Positions 9,644 through 18,339 of a stretch of DNA of 64,000 bases are shown piece by piece. The position numbers were made by a program, and so were the translations under genes. The stretch is taken from assembly GCA_023435645.1 (NCBI GenBank), contig JAEYRK010000047.1, positions 1 through 64,000 of the forward strand, given 5' to 3'. The DNA is from Bacillota bacterium (GTDB lineage: Bacteria; Bacillota; Clostridia; Lachnospirales; Lachnospiraceae). Position 1 is the first letter of the stretch, and the number at the start of each line of letters is the position of its first letter. The notes below the pieces were generated by a model, which was given only the letters and a program-made list of their open reading frames with translations, had not been told where the DNA came from and ran no database searches.

Positions 9644-10474
9644 ATGGGAACACTGATATTATGCAGCGGATTAAGAACGAAGAGACCCTTTGTTTTTCAC
9701 GCTACAGGAGTCAGAATTTACACCATTGAAGAATTATGCTATTATATCGAAAGCCATATTTATTTCATCGGCCCGGACACCTTTTCCTATGCTCTGTTTG
9801 AATGGATCGGGACGGAGCTTGGACTTACTGCCCGTGCTGAGAAGCTAAAGCTCCTCAAGGATCAGAGTGCGGACATTAAGACACTACTCGCGGCAATTCT
9901 TTGCAGCGCGGATTATTATACGGAGTCGGAGATTAAGCGACTGATTAAAACTGTGGATGAAGTGAATGGAATGACACCGCTGAAAAGAAGCAGTCTCCGT
10001 GCCTTCAGTTATCTAAAGAACAGAAAGTATTCCGAAGCGGCCATTGAATACGAACAGCTGTTGAACTCAAAGGAAGCGGAAGACATGACACCGGAGGAGT
10101 ATGGGGATATTCTTCATAATCTCGCAGTTGCCCGCATCCATAGCAAGGGGCTTTTTGAAGCTTCCGAAGCCTTCCGCCAGGCCTATGAACGTAATCGCAG
10201 GTTGGAAAGTGCAAAGCAATATCTATATACGCTGAAATTAAGCAACAGAATGGATCAGTTCCATGAGAAGGCGGAGGAATACGGGATAGGGAATGAGCTT
10301 TGTGAGGAGATACTACTCACCGTAGAGGAGCTTTATTCACAGGCAACCGATAGTGAAGGAATTCAAAAGCTTAATCAGATAAAGAACTTGAAAGCAGACG
10401 GAAGATTAAACGAGTACCGAAGAAGAATTGATGAAATGCTGGAGGGTTGGATGGCTTCCCTCAGACAGATATAA
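9644..10474 (+). CDS. TPR-like helical protein of unknown function (cluster gene 3)
   Basis: About 276 residues. I prefer ATG 9644, which has GAGGA 8 bases upstream, over ATG 9629, which has no ribosome site. The N-terminal 60 residues hold a small beta segment ending in YTIEELCYYIESHIYFI, a signature I associate with hypothetical proteins of this cluster. Residues ~110-210 form at least two TPR-like helix pairs (for example KYSEAAIEYEQLL and GLFEASEAFRQAY). No membrane segment or catalytic motif is present. It follows the DUF5716 gene within 20 bases and precedes the STAS-like gene by 18, so it is co-transcribed. A protein-protein adaptor role is likely. Confidence 0.75.
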   Translation: MGTLILCSGLRTKRPFVFHATGVRIYTIEELCYYIESHIYFIGPDTFSYALFEWIGTELGLTARAEKLKLLKDQSADIKTLLAAILCSADYYTESEIKRLIKTVDEVNGMTPLKRSSLRAFSYLKNRKYSEAAIEYEQLLNSKEAEDMTPEEYGDILHNLAVARIHSKGLFEASEAFRQAYERNRRLESAKQYLYTLKLSNRMDQFHEKAEEYGIGNELCEEILLTVEELYSQATDSEGIQKLNQIKNLKADGRLNEYRRRIDEMLEGWMASLRQI

Positions 10475-10492
10475 TTGATATGGAGGCATGAA

Positions 10493-10897
10493 ATGAAATT
10501 CATTGATAGGGATCGGTTGATTATCCGGGAATCCTTTGCCATGTACTATGGTGGTGGGCAGATATGGTTTGAGCAATTGGATGCACTATCCATCCACAAG
10601 GATATCGTAAGGGATAAATTCCTGAAGGATCTGGAAATAATCCGTAGGCCATCGACTCCGGCGTTTCTGGCAGTCAATCTGAATGAAACACTGGTGGAGA
10701 AGGATATCGCGGAGATGATTGCCAATGGATTGTGGAAGGTGGAGCGCCAAATTCTTAAGGTGGCCTTTATCGGATTGGATAGAGAAGGCAGGAAATTGAT
10801 CAAAAAGGCATTACAGAGCTATGTAGAAGACAAATTCGTCTATCATTTTTTTGAAGATTATGAGAAGGCAAAGGAATGGCTGGTACAGGAGAGATAA
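10493..10897 (+). CDS. Small STAS-like domain protein (cluster gene 4)
   Basis: About 134 residues, started at ATG 10493 because GGAGG lies 6 bases upstream; the TTG at 10475 has no ribosome site. The alternation of strands and helices (FLAVNLNETLV ... LKVAFIGLD ... FVYHFFEDYEKAKEWLV) resembles STAS/SpoIIAA-like domains, which bind partner kinases or membrane proteins. No obvious phosphorylatable Ser motif as in SpoIIAA was identified. It is 3 bases from the next gene. The STAS assignment is by pattern only; the family is otherwise unknown to me. Confidence 0.7.
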   Translation: MKFIDRDRLIIRESFAMYYGGGQIWFEQLDALSIHKDIVRDKFLKDLEIIRRPSTPAFLAVNLNETLVEKDIAEMIANGLWKVERQILKVAFIGLDREGRKLIKKALQSYVEDKFVYHFFEDYEKAKEWLVQER

Positions 10898-10900
10898 AAC

Positions 10901-12088
10901 ATGGGATGGTTATCAAAATTAACCTTAGGCAAAAAAAGCAGAAGCAATGCAGAGATTAGTATTGAGAAAGAAGCTTCTGCACAGTTCTCCAACGAATTAG
11001 GGAAATCCTCCCGAATCAGTACGAAAACGGTACAACTGGCAACCATCAGAGACAATTGCGAACAGATTGCAGAGAACCTCAGACAAATTGAAGAGGCTAA
11101 GGCGGAATATCAGGCGGTCAGCTCCTATCTGACAGATATGCAGAAGATAGACATGATTCCCAGAGAACAACGGGAGAACCTGGAGGATGCTGCACGCAGG
11201 ATTATCAACCTGAACAAGGAGCGGGAGAAGCATAGAGAGAAGGAGTCAAGCATCACGGATGCACAATACCGACTGTTTGAGCACTATGAGATAACACTAC
11301 CCAGAGAAATGGAAGCCCTGAGGGAAAGTGAACGATATCAGAAGGTGATTGAGGAGGATATGAAGCAGCTGGAGCAGGAGAAGCAGAGGCTGATATTCGA
11401 AGAGGAGGAGATTGCTAAAAGGCATTCCTTCTTAAAGGGGCTCGCGATTACCACCTGCATCATCGTAATTCTATTGTTTGGAGTGTTTGTTCTGCTGAGT
11501 AGTACCTCCGGAGCGGATATGACCCTACCTTTTCTACTGACGGTGCTGATGGGCATGGGTTCGACCATCTATATCTATCTTGAATCAAGGAAGAATGTAC
11601 ATGACATTAAGGTGACAGAGCTGAAGCAGAACCGTCAAATTCTGCTGATGAATAAGGTGAAATTGAAGTCCGTAAATAACCGTAATTACCTGGATTATGC
11701 CTATAATAAGTATATGGTGGATAACTATAATCATCTGAAAGCATCCTGGGAGGAATTCATTAAATTAAAGGATGCAGCCCGGAGATATCAGAATAATACG
11801 GAGCTACTGGAATTTTATCATAATGAGTTAATCCATGAGCTTAAGAAATACGGCATTGCTGATTCTGAAATCTGGATTTATCAGCCAACGGCAATCCTTG
11901 ATAACCGAGAGATGGTTGAGGTCAGACATCGTCTCAATGTCCGCAGACAGAAGCTAAGAGAGAGGATTGAATTAAATAACAAGCAAAGGGAAGAAGCAAT
12001 GGAGCAGATCAACACAATCCTTAGGAGTAATCCGGATTGTCAGGAGGCTGCAACCCGCCTTCTGAAGCAATACAAGCTACAGAAATAG
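10901..12088 (+). CDS. Membrane protein with long coiled coils (cluster gene 5)
   Basis: 395 residues. Charged heptad-rich coiled coil covers about residues 48-176, followed by two adjacent transmembrane helices (about 178-200 and 206-226) and a second coiled-coil region to the C-terminus. Both long arms should therefore face the same, probably cytosolic, side. Such a hairpin-anchored protein could tether the DUF5717/DUF5716 complex to the membrane. It starts 3 bases after the STAS-like gene and is the last gene of the cluster. I recognise no named family. Confidence 0.75.
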   Translation: MGWLSKLTLGKKSRSNAEISIEKEASAQFSNELGKSSRISTKTVQLATIRDNCEQIAENLRQIEEAKAEYQAVSSYLTDMQKIDMIPREQRENLEDAARRIINLNKEREKHREKESSITDAQYRLFEHYEITLPREMEALRESERYQKVIEEDMKQLEQEKQRLIFEEEEIAKRHSFLKGLAITTCIIVILLFGVFVLLSSTSGADMTLPFLLTVLMGMGSTIYIYLESRKNVHDIKVTELKQNRQILLMNKVKLKSVNNRNYLDYAYNKYMVDNYNHLKASWEEFIKLKDAARRYQNNTELLEFYHNELIHELKKYGIADSEIWIYQPTAILDNREMVEVRHRLNVRRQKLRERIELNNKQREEAMEQINTILRSNPDCQEAATRLLKQYKLQK

Positions 12089-12180
12089 AGATTAGGGACA
12101 AAGAACAGGAACACAGATTAGGTAATAGAGATCAGGAACAGAAATCAGGGACAAAGAACAGGAATAGAGATCAGGACAGT
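12084..12180. repeat. Purine-rich degenerate direct repeats
   Basis: The word GGGACAAAGAACAGGAA occurs twice, identically (12095-12111 and 12148-12164). The shorter word AATAGAGAT occurs three times around it (from 12084, 12125 and 12163). The block overlaps the last bases of the coiled-coil gene and fills the gap before the SanA-like gene. Short ORFs across it are artefacts of the repeat. Confidence 0.7.
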
Positions 12181-12253
12181 AGGAGACTCAACGGTAGTAC
12201 GGATTGCTTCACAGGCTGAAGGGGAGTTCCTATTCGAATGCTTCGGTGATAGA

Positions 12254-12940
12254 ATGAATAAAAACAAATTAAAAAGAAAAATAATCCTATTCATAGGAGC
12301 CGCTATTTGTGGTGTAGTTCTGTTAATTATTGTTATTCTTACAATTAACCTGTATATGAAGGCAACCGTAAAGGAAAGGATTCTGACTCCGGAGGAAGCG
12401 ACTGAGCTTCAGGCAGATTGTATCCTTATTTTGGGGGCAGGAGTATGGGAGAATGATAGGCCCAGCAGGATGCTGGCTGACCGACTGAACCAGGGGATTG
12501 AACTATATCAGGCCGGGGCTGCTGATCGTCTGCTGATGAGCGGCGATCATGGTCGTGCGGAATATGATGAGGTGAATGTCATGAAGGCCTATGCGATGGA
12601 AAGGGGAATTCCCTCCGAGCATATTTTCATGGATCACGCCGGTTTTTCCACCTATGAGAGTATGTACCGTGCCAGGGACGTCTTTGAAGCCAAGAAGGTT
12701 ATCATTGTAACGCAGAGGTATCATATGTACCGAGCCTTATATGTCGCCAGGGCTTTGGGGCTTGATGCATACGGTGTGACCTCCGATCCGTGGCAGTATC
12801 AAGGGCAGACCTATCGGGAGCTTAGGGAAATGGCAGCAAGAATCAAAGATTTCTTCTATGTGATCCTGAAACCGAAGCCTACTTATCTTGGAGATACGAT
12901 ACCGGTATATGGCGATGGGAATGTTACTAACGATCAATAG
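12254..12940 (+). CDS. SanA/YdcF-like DUF218 membrane-anchored protein
   Basis: 228 residues: a basic N-terminus and one transmembrane helix (about 10-34), then a DUF218 domain. It has the family patterns ADCILILGAGV near the start of the domain, a DRL...GIELY helix, LLMSGDHG, and ST..S near FSTYESM, followed by IIVTQRYHMYRAL. Members (E. coli SanA, YdcF) are thought to act in envelope integrity, but the reaction is not established. SanA proteins are usually 200-240 residues, so length is normal. It is separated from the upstream cluster by the purine-rich repeat and may be independently transcribed. Confidence 0.85.
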   Translation: MNKNKLKRKIILFIGAAICGVVLLIIVILTINLYMKATVKERILTPEEATELQADCILILGAGVWENDRPSRMLADRLNQGIELYQAGAADRLLMSGDHGRAEYDEVNVMKAYAMERGIPSEHIFMDHAGFSTYESMYRARDVFEAKKVIIVTQRYHMYRALYVARALGLDAYGVTSDPWQYQGQTYRELREMAARIKDFFYVILKPKPTYLGDTIPVYGDGNVTNDQ

Positions 12941-12994
12941 CTTTGGTTAATAGGAAATGAAAAATTTATGGAATAATTCACAGGGAGGGAGCCC

Positions 12995-13177
12995 ATGGCA
13001 CAGAGCATCAACTGTGAGAGCTGCAATAATTTTGTATACGATGAGGAATATGATTATTATGTGTGTGAAGCAGATTTGGATGAGGACGAGATGGAACGTT
13101 TTATCACAAGGTCCTTTCAGAACTGTCCCTACTACCAGTATTATGATGAATATAAGATCGTAAGAAAACAAATGTAA
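12995..13177 (+). CDS. DUF6472 family small cysteine-rich protein
   Basis: 60 residues, starting at an ATG behind GGGAGGGAG. It has CESCNNF at residues 7-13, a further Cys near 23 and a Cys near 43 (NCPYYQ); the CxxC plus two Cys suggest one bound zinc. The rest is very acidic and Tyr-rich and ends in DEYKIVRKQM. I recall near-identical proteins across Lachnospiraceae as DUF6472, often near valS. Function unknown. Confidence 0.8.
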   Translation: MAQSINCESCNNFVYDEEYDYYVCEADLDEDEMERFITRSFQNCPYYQYYDEYKIVRKQM

Positions 13178-13245
13178 TGATAAGTAGAGGAGAGGAGATA
13201 GGATAGGGTATACGTAAAAAGGTCAAACAGTATATTAAAAAACAC

Positions 13246-13274
13246 TTGACATAAGAAGGAACTTTGCATAGTAT
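13246..13274 (+). promoter_or_regulatory. Promoter of the valS T-box transcript
   Basis: TTGACA (13246-13251), 17-base spacer, TAGTAT (13269-13274). It lies immediately upstream of the T-box leader. Confidence 0.6.
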
Positions 13275-13284
13275 ATAACTAAAT

Positions 13285-13590
13285 TCGCATAAAGTGAAAT
13301 GTAGTGATGGAGAGGGATGGAACAGCAGAGCTTATCAGAGAGGATCGCCCACCGGCTGAAAGGTGGTCCGAAGCAAGCTTCCAGCAGTAGCTCCTGAACA
13401 GCAGCTCTGAAGCCTTAGGGTGCGTAGGAGTTGTCGGGAAGTCCCGTTACAGACAAATAAGTTGGCAGCAGGAATAATGAGCGTTACCATAAAAACAAGC
13501 ATATTCACTTAACGTCTCAAAAAACCTCAGCTCCAAGAATAAAGGTGGTACCACGGTTCTTCGTCCTTTGCGTCGAAGGGCCTTTTTTAT
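13285..13590 (+). promoter_or_regulatory. T-box leader controlling valS
   Basis: The T-box core AAGGTGGTACCACGG is at 13542-13556. Its UGGU bulge would pair with the acceptor end of a tRNA with discriminator A, as valine tRNAs have. Downstream is a stem (13563-13568 with 13576-13581) followed by a T-run (13583-13588), the competing terminator. Stem I contains the AGAGAGG bulge and a distal loop near 13356-13385. An internal loop there holds GTA (13387-13389), a candidate valine specifier. Uncharged tRNA-Val should stabilise the antiterminator and switch on valS. The specifier position is inferred from hand pairing. Confidence 0.93.
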
Positions 13591-13774
13591 TGATAAAAAG
13601 TATGAGAATTCCTAATACTCAAAAGAACAGTGGATTTGGAATGATATCACGAAGGAGCCGCAAAATAAGCCGTACAATAAGCCGCAAACTGAACCATAAT
13701 AAACAGCTTAATTTGAAATTATTTAAGGATCACACCGGCGAAAGCGCCGATATGCTAAGAGAAGGAGAGATACC

Positions 13775-16435
13775 ATGGAAAAGGAACTCGCTAAAACCTA
13801 TGACCCCAAAGAGATTGAGGAGAAGCTATACCAGAAATGGGTGGACAATAACTACTTTCACGCAGAAGTAGATCGAAGTAAAAAGCCATTTACCATTGTG
13901 ATCCCCCCGCCGAATATTACCGGGCAGCTTCATATGGGTCACGCTCTGGATAATACGATGCAGGATATTCTGATCCGCCATAAGAGAATGCAGGGCTATA
14001 ACGCCCTATGGCAGCCGGGCACAGATCATGCCAGCATTGCCACCGAAGTCAAGATAATCGAGCAGCTCCGCAAGGAAGGAATCGAGAAGGTTGACTTGGG
14101 TAGGGAGGGTTTTCTTGAAAGGGCCTGGAAATGGAAAGAGGAATACGGCGGAAGAATCATCTCACAGCTGAAGAAGCTGGGCTCCTCCTGTGATTGGGAC
14201 AGAGAGCGCTTTACGATGGATGAGGGCTGCTCCGCTGCAGTTACGAAGGTTTTTATAAAGCTTTATGAGGAGGGCTATATCTATAAGGGATCTAGAATCA
14301 TCAACTGGTGTCCCGTTTGTAAGACCTCAATTTCTGATGCAGAGGTAGAATATGAGGAGCAGGCAGGTCATTTCTGGCATATCAAATATCCGATTGCCGG
14401 AGGTGAGGGCTATGTGGAGGTTGCTACCACCAGACCGGAGACCATGCTGGGTGATACTGCGGTTGCAGTTCATCAGGAGGATGACAGATATAAGCATCTG
14501 ATTGGTAAGAAGGTTATTCTGCCTATTGTGAACAAGGAAATCCCTGTAGTTGCCGATGAGTATGTGGATATGGAATTCGGTACCGGTGTAGTTAAGATTA
14601 CCCCCGCTCATGACCCGAATGACTTCGAGGTCGGAAAGAGGCATAATCTTCCTGAAATCAATGTCATGAATGACGATGCTACCATCAATGCAAATGGTGG
14701 CAAATATGCAGGTATGGACCGTTACGAAGCCCGGAAGCTGATCGTGAAGGAGCTGGAGGAGCAGGGACTTTTGGTTAAGGTAGCAGGCCATAACCATAAC
14801 GTAGGTACCCATGATCGTTGCCATACCACAGTGGAACCCCTGATAAAGCCTCAGTGGTTTGTGAAGATGGAGGAGCTGATTAAGCCGGCAGTAGAGGCTG
14901 TGAAGTCAGGAGACATTCAGTTCGTTCCCGAACGCTTTGATAAGATTTATTTTAACTGGACCGATAACATCCGTGATTGGTGTATTTCCAGACAGCTCTG
15001 GTGGGGACACCGCATTCCGGCCTATTATTGTGATGGCTGCGGTGAGGTGATTGTATCGGAGGAAGAGCCCTCCAGATGCCCGAAATGCGGCAGCACCAAT
15101 CTTCGTCAGGATGAGGATACTCTGGATACCTGGTTCTCCTCTGCATTATGGCCGTTCTCAACCCTAGGCTGGCCGGAGAAGACGGAGGATCTGGATTATT
15201 TCTACCCGACCGATGTTCTCGTAACCGGTTACGATATTATCTTCTTCTGGGTAGTCCGTATGGTATTTTCCGGTTATGCCCACATGGGTGAGAAGCCGTT
15301 CCATAAGGTATTGATCCATGGCTTGGTAAGAGATTCCCAGGGCCGCAAGATGAGTAAATCCCTTGGTAACGGGATTGATCCCCTGGAGGTAATTGATAAA
15401 TATGGTGCAGATGCTTTGCGATTCTCCCTGATTACCGGTAATGCACCCGGAAATGATATGCGCTTTTACTGGGAGAGAGTTGAAAGCAGCAGAAACTTTG
15501 CAAATAAGGTTTGGAATGCTTCCCGCTTCATCATGATGAATCTGGAGAAGGCAGAAATGACCGAAGAGCTTGATGTGAGACTCCTGACCGGAGCGGATCG
15601 CTGGATCTTAGCCAAGGCCAATGCCCTGGTGAAGGAGGTAACCGATAATCTGGAGAGCTTCGAGCTGGGTATCGCACTGCAGAAGGTGTATGATTTCATC
15701 TGGGAGGAGTTCTGTGACTGGTATATCGAGATGGTGAAGCCCAGATTATACAGTGAGACAGATGAAACAAAGGCAGCTGCCCTCTGGACTCTGAAGCATG
15801 TACTGACCACCTCCTTAAAGCTGCTCCATCCCTATATGCCCTTTGTTACAGAAGAAATTTACTGTAAGCTTCAGGAGCTGTCCGGACAGAAGGAAGCAGA
15901 TTCCATCATGATTTCAGCATGGCCTTCCTACCAGCCGGAATGGGAGTTTCATAAGGAGCTGGAAAGCATCGAGCTGATCAAGGAAGCAGTCAAGGGCATC
16001 CGTAACGCCCGCAGCAGCATGAATGTTCCTCCGAGCAGGAAGGCTTCCGTGATTGTGGTTTCTGATAACGAGAAGATCAGGGAGATCTTTACGGAGAGTA
16101 AAGTGTTCTTTGCAACTCTTGGTTACGCAAGTGAGGTTATCATACAGCAGGATAAGTCCGGCATCAGTGAGGATGCCATATCCACCGTAATTCCCGGTGC
16201 AGTCATCTATATACCCTTTGCGGATCTGGTTGACATTGAGAAAGAGATCGAGCGATTGACGAAGGAGAAGGAACGGCTGGAGGGAGAGCTGAAGCGCGTC
16301 AATGGTATGCTTTCCAATCCGAATTTCGTGAATAAGGCTCCGGAAAGTAAGCTGGCGGAGGAGAGAGCAAAGCTTGAGAAGTATAAGGATATGATGAAAC
16401 AGGTAACTGAACGCCTGGAGCAGCTAAGCAACTAA
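13775..16435 (+). CDS. valS: Valyl-tRNA synthetase
   Basis: 886 residues, the usual length for a bacterial ValRS. It charges tRNA-Val in the cytosol. The class I HIGH signature is PPPNITGQLHMGHA (residues ~43-56), the KMSKS loop is KMSKSLGN (~525-532), and the editing domain (~190-340) contains TTRPETMLGDTA. A zinc-binding-like CDGC...CPKC region is at ~420-442, and the C-terminal 70 residues form the ValRS coiled coil. The start follows GGAGAG. Expression is under the upstream T-box. A terminator follows directly. Confidence 0.98.
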   Translation: MEKELAKTYDPKEIEEKLYQKWVDNNYFHAEVDRSKKPFTIVIPPPNITGQLHMGHALDNTMQDILIRHKRMQGYNALWQPGTDHASIATEVKIIEQLRKEGIEKVDLGREGFLERAWKWKEEYGGRIISQLKKLGSSCDWDRERFTMDEGCSAAVTKVFIKLYEEGYIYKGSRIINWCPVCKTSISDAEVEYEEQAGHFWHIKYPIAGGEGYVEVATTRPETMLGDTAVAVHQEDDRYKHLIGKKVILPIVNKEIPVVADEYVDMEFGTGVVKITPAHDPNDFEVGKRHNLPEINVMNDDATINANGGKYAGMDRYEARKLIVKELEEQGLLVKVAGHNHNVGTHDRCHTTVEPLIKPQWFVKMEELIKPAVEAVKSGDIQFVPERFDKIYFNWTDNIRDWCISRQLWWGHRIPAYYCDGCGEVIVSEEEPSRCPKCGSTNLRQDEDTLDTWFSSALWPFSTLGWPEKTEDLDYFYPTDVLVTGYDIIFFWVVRMVFSGYAHMGEKPFHKVLIHGLVRDSQGRKMSKSLGNGIDPLEVIDKYGADALRFSLITGNAPGNDMRFYWERVESSRNFANKVWNASRFIMMNLEKAEMTEELDVRLLTGADRWILAKANALVKEVTDNLESFELGIALQKVYDFIWEEFCDWYIEMVKPRLYSETDETKAAALWTLKHVLTTSLKLLHPYMPFVTEEIYCKLQELSGQKEADSIMISAWPSYQPEWEFHKELESIELIKEAVKGIRNARSSMNVPPSRKASVIVVSDNEKIREIFTESKVFFATLGYASEVIIQQDKSGISEDAISTVIPGAVIYIPFADLVDIEKEIERLTKEKERLEGELKRVNGMLSNPNFVNKAPESKLAEERAKLEKYKDMMKQVTERLEQLSN

Positions 16436-16459
16436 CTTCTTAAAATATATGGCTAAAAG

Positions 16460-16496
16460 GAGAGCGTATGGCGGGAAGGCCATACGCTCTCTTTCT
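16460..16496 (+). terminator. Intrinsic terminator after valS
   Basis: Perfect 13-base stem (16460-16472 with 16479-16491), 6-base loop, then TTTCT. It lies 24 bases after the stop codon. Confidence 0.85.
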
Positions 16497-16791
16497 AGAG
16501 GTGCGCAGTGTGTCCAGCGAAGCTGGACCACGCCAAGATCAGAGGATAGAAGTAGCAAGACCGGAGCTTACTGCTTCCAGAACTAGAAGTAAGAATTACC
16601 TGTCGGACTGGATTTTTTTCTATACAGTAATTCATATATGAGACTTTGATCGATGCTAGAGTAGAGTAAAATATTATGGGATATGAGAAACTGTCTTGCA
16701 ATCACAGCCCTTATCCGATATGATAAGAATAGAAAGCAAGCTCTGTATACATAAAATGAGTGAGATACAATGAATAGAAAGAGGGATTAGG
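16497..16791. other. Intergenic gap before mgsA
   Basis: Nearly 300 bases with no supportable gene. A 7-base perfect hairpin with a GAA loop is at 16512-16528. Near 16646-16672 there is a weak promoter-like TTGATC/TAAAAT with a 15-base spacer. Short ORFs on both strands have no family resemblance. Confidence 0.5.
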
Positions 16792-17268
16792 ATGTTACAG
16801 GATGAATATATCAGCTTTAAGATTGAAAAACAAAAGCACATCGCTTTAATTGCCCATGATAGCAAGAAGCAGGAAATGGTAGAATGGGTGGACACCAACA
16901 AGAATATTTTAAAGAATCATTTTCTCTGCGGAACAGGAACCACGGCCAGATTAATTGCAGAGAAAACAGAATTACCCGTAAGGGCTTATAATAGTGGTCC
17001 CCTCGGTGGTGACCAGCAGATTGGTTCCCGGATTGTTGAGGGCAATATTGATTTCGTAATTTTCTTCTGGGATCCCCTGGAGTCACAGCCCCACGATCCC
17101 GATGTGAAAGCACTGCTCCGTATCGCTGCGGTTTATGACATACCGGTAGCCAATAACCGGGCTACGGCGGATTTTATGATTACCTCGAAGTTCATGAATG
17201 AGGAATATGAAAGAAAGGTTTTAAACTATAATAAGGTAATTCAACGCAGACTGAAGGAACTCAGCTGA
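16792..17268 (+). CDS. mgsA: Methylglyoxal synthase
   Basis: 158 residues. It converts dihydroxyacetone phosphate to methylglyoxal and phosphate, a bypass that relieves sugar-phosphate stress. Family motifs are clear: IALIAHDSKK with the substrate-binding His, the phosphate loop GTGTTARLI, SGPLGGDQQIG with the catalytic Asp, and FFWDPLESQPHDPDVKAL. A ~10-residue N-terminal and a short C-terminal extension are normal for Clostridia. The gene is monocistronic, with its own terminator. Confidence 0.97.
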   Translation: MLQDEYISFKIEKQKHIALIAHDSKKQEMVEWVDTNKNILKNHFLCGTGTTARLIAEKTELPVRAYNSGPLGGDQQIGSRIVEGNIDFVIFFWDPLESQPHDPDVKALLRIAAVYDIPVANNRATADFMITSKFMNEEYERKVLNYNKVIQRRLKELS

Positions 17269-17301
17269 TTGCGGGATGAATTAGTTGTATTTATATTAAC
17301 A

Positions 17302-17329
17302 AAGCGGATTCTCAGAATCCGCTTTTTTC
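17302..17329 (+). terminator. Intrinsic terminator after mgsA
   Basis: Stem AAGCGGATT (17302-17310) with AATCCGCTT (17316-17324), 5-base loop, then a T-run. Confidence 0.9.
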
Positions 17330-17339
17330 GTATTATCGA

Positions 17340-17369
17340 TTGACACAAGGTGGAAATTAATGCTAAAGT
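17340..17369 (+). promoter_or_regulatory. Probable promoter of the M23 peptidase gene
   Basis: TTGACA (17340-17345), 18-base spacer, TAAAGT (17364-17369). It lies 36 bases ahead of the start codon. Confidence 0.5.
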
Positions 17370-17404
17370 ATGTTACATATTAACATTCAGGAGGTGCTAG
17401 GATC

Positions 17405-18127
17405 ATGTATGACAGAGAATTAGAGGATGCGATTGTTGTAGATTTTCCTTTAAGAGGAGAATGGGTCGCAATGAATACACCCGCCAAGAGGATACCCAGC
17501 CATGGAACGGATCAGTTTGGGCAAAGATATGCTTATGATTTTCTGAAGCTGCAAAAGGGAAAGCCGTTCAAATCCTCTACTCTGAAGTATTGCCTGGTCG
17601 GCATACCGATTAAAAGCTGTTATTGCTGGAGAGAGAATATACACGCTTGCTTGGATGGAGAAGTGGTTGAGGTTAAGGTTGACGTAAAGGAACCCACACG
17701 TTTACATCCCTTTATCGATTACCTGAAGATAATCAGAAGGTCTTCTCGTATCAGCCGGCAGCTATCCCAGCAGTCAGGAAATGAGTTCAATTTTCATTCA
17801 ATCGGAGGTAATTATATTATATTAAAGCATGATAACTGCTTCAGCCTTTATGCGCACCTACATCCCGGAACTATTTCTGTGAAGCTTGGACAGAGGATAA
17901 GAGAAGGGGACTACCTTGGGAAGGTCGGTCATACCGGTAATTCCACATCACCGCATCTTCATTTCCACTTGATGGATTCAGTGAATGCGCTGCAGGCGAA
18001 AGGAATCCCGTGCTCCTTCCGGGAACTGGAGGTTCAGGAATCGGATGGTTGGAGGAAGAAGACAGGTGACATACCGGAGTTCAATAAGAAATTCAGATAT
18101 GCAGAGGGATTTCATCAGCCTACATAG
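17405..18127 (+). CDS. M23 (LytM-type) metallopeptidase, no signal peptide
   Basis: 240 residues. The M23 fold is seen from the first zinc ligand motif (HGTDQFGQRYAYDF, residues ~35-48), through NYIILKHDNCFSLYAHL, to the second His motif SPHLHFHL (~182-189); the zinc and catalytic histidines are all present. The family cleaves peptidoglycan cross-bridges. No signal peptide or membrane anchor is visible, which is odd for a wall hydrolase: it may be exported another way, act at sporulation, or be a different kind of M23 protein. The start has AGGAGGTG 8 bases upstream. It is a single-gene unit. Confidence 0.85.
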   Translation: MYDRELEDAIVVDFPLRGEWVAMNTPAKRIPSHGTDQFGQRYAYDFLKLQKGKPFKSSTLKYCLVGIPIKSCYCWRENIHACLDGEVVEVKVDVKEPTRLHPFIDYLKIIRRSSRISRQLSQQSGNEFNFHSIGGNYIILKHDNCFSLYAHLHPGTISVKLGQRIREGDYLGKVGHTGNSTSPHLHFHLMDSVNALQAKGIPCSFRELEVQESDGWRKKTGDIPEFNKKFRYAEGFHQPT

Positions 18128-18231
18128 AACTCAGCACAAAGAATATAGTACTCAGTTGTCAGTACACAGAAATACAGAACTCAGTGTCAGCACACAGAAT
18201 ACAGAACTAACCTAAGTACAAAGAATATGAG
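18126..18231. repeat. Purine-rich degenerate direct repeats
   Basis: AGAACTCAG occurs at 18126-18134 and 18176-18184. CAGCACAAAGAATA (18132-18145) recurs as CAGCACACAGAATA (18188-18201), and part of it again near 18217. The period is about 50-56 bases. It follows the stop codon of the M23 gene and resembles in style, not in exact sequence, the blocks at 12084 and 29430. Confidence 0.7.
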
Positions 18232-18249
18232 CATTACATAGATATGTAA

Positions 18250-18294
18250 AAGGGAGCTTTCAGCCAGGATATGACTTGGTTGAATAGCTCCCTT
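18250..18294 (-). terminator. Terminator of the lysR gene
   Basis: An imperfect 17-base stem with a bulge around a 10-base loop. Read on the minus strand it is followed by TTTTAC. It lies about 45 bases past the lysR stop. Confidence 0.6.
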
Positions 18295-18339
18295 AATAGG
18301 TCGGTAGATTACTAGCAGAAAGTTACAAGTGCATCAGCC

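Noticed and set aside
13545..13871. Plus-strand ORF of 108 codons
   Set aside because: It begins inside the T-box core and terminator and runs into valS in another frame; a shadow of the leader.
14327..14824. Minus-strand ORF of 165 codons inside valS
   Set aside because: Antisense to the editing domain region; valS motifs on the plus strand explain the reading frame.
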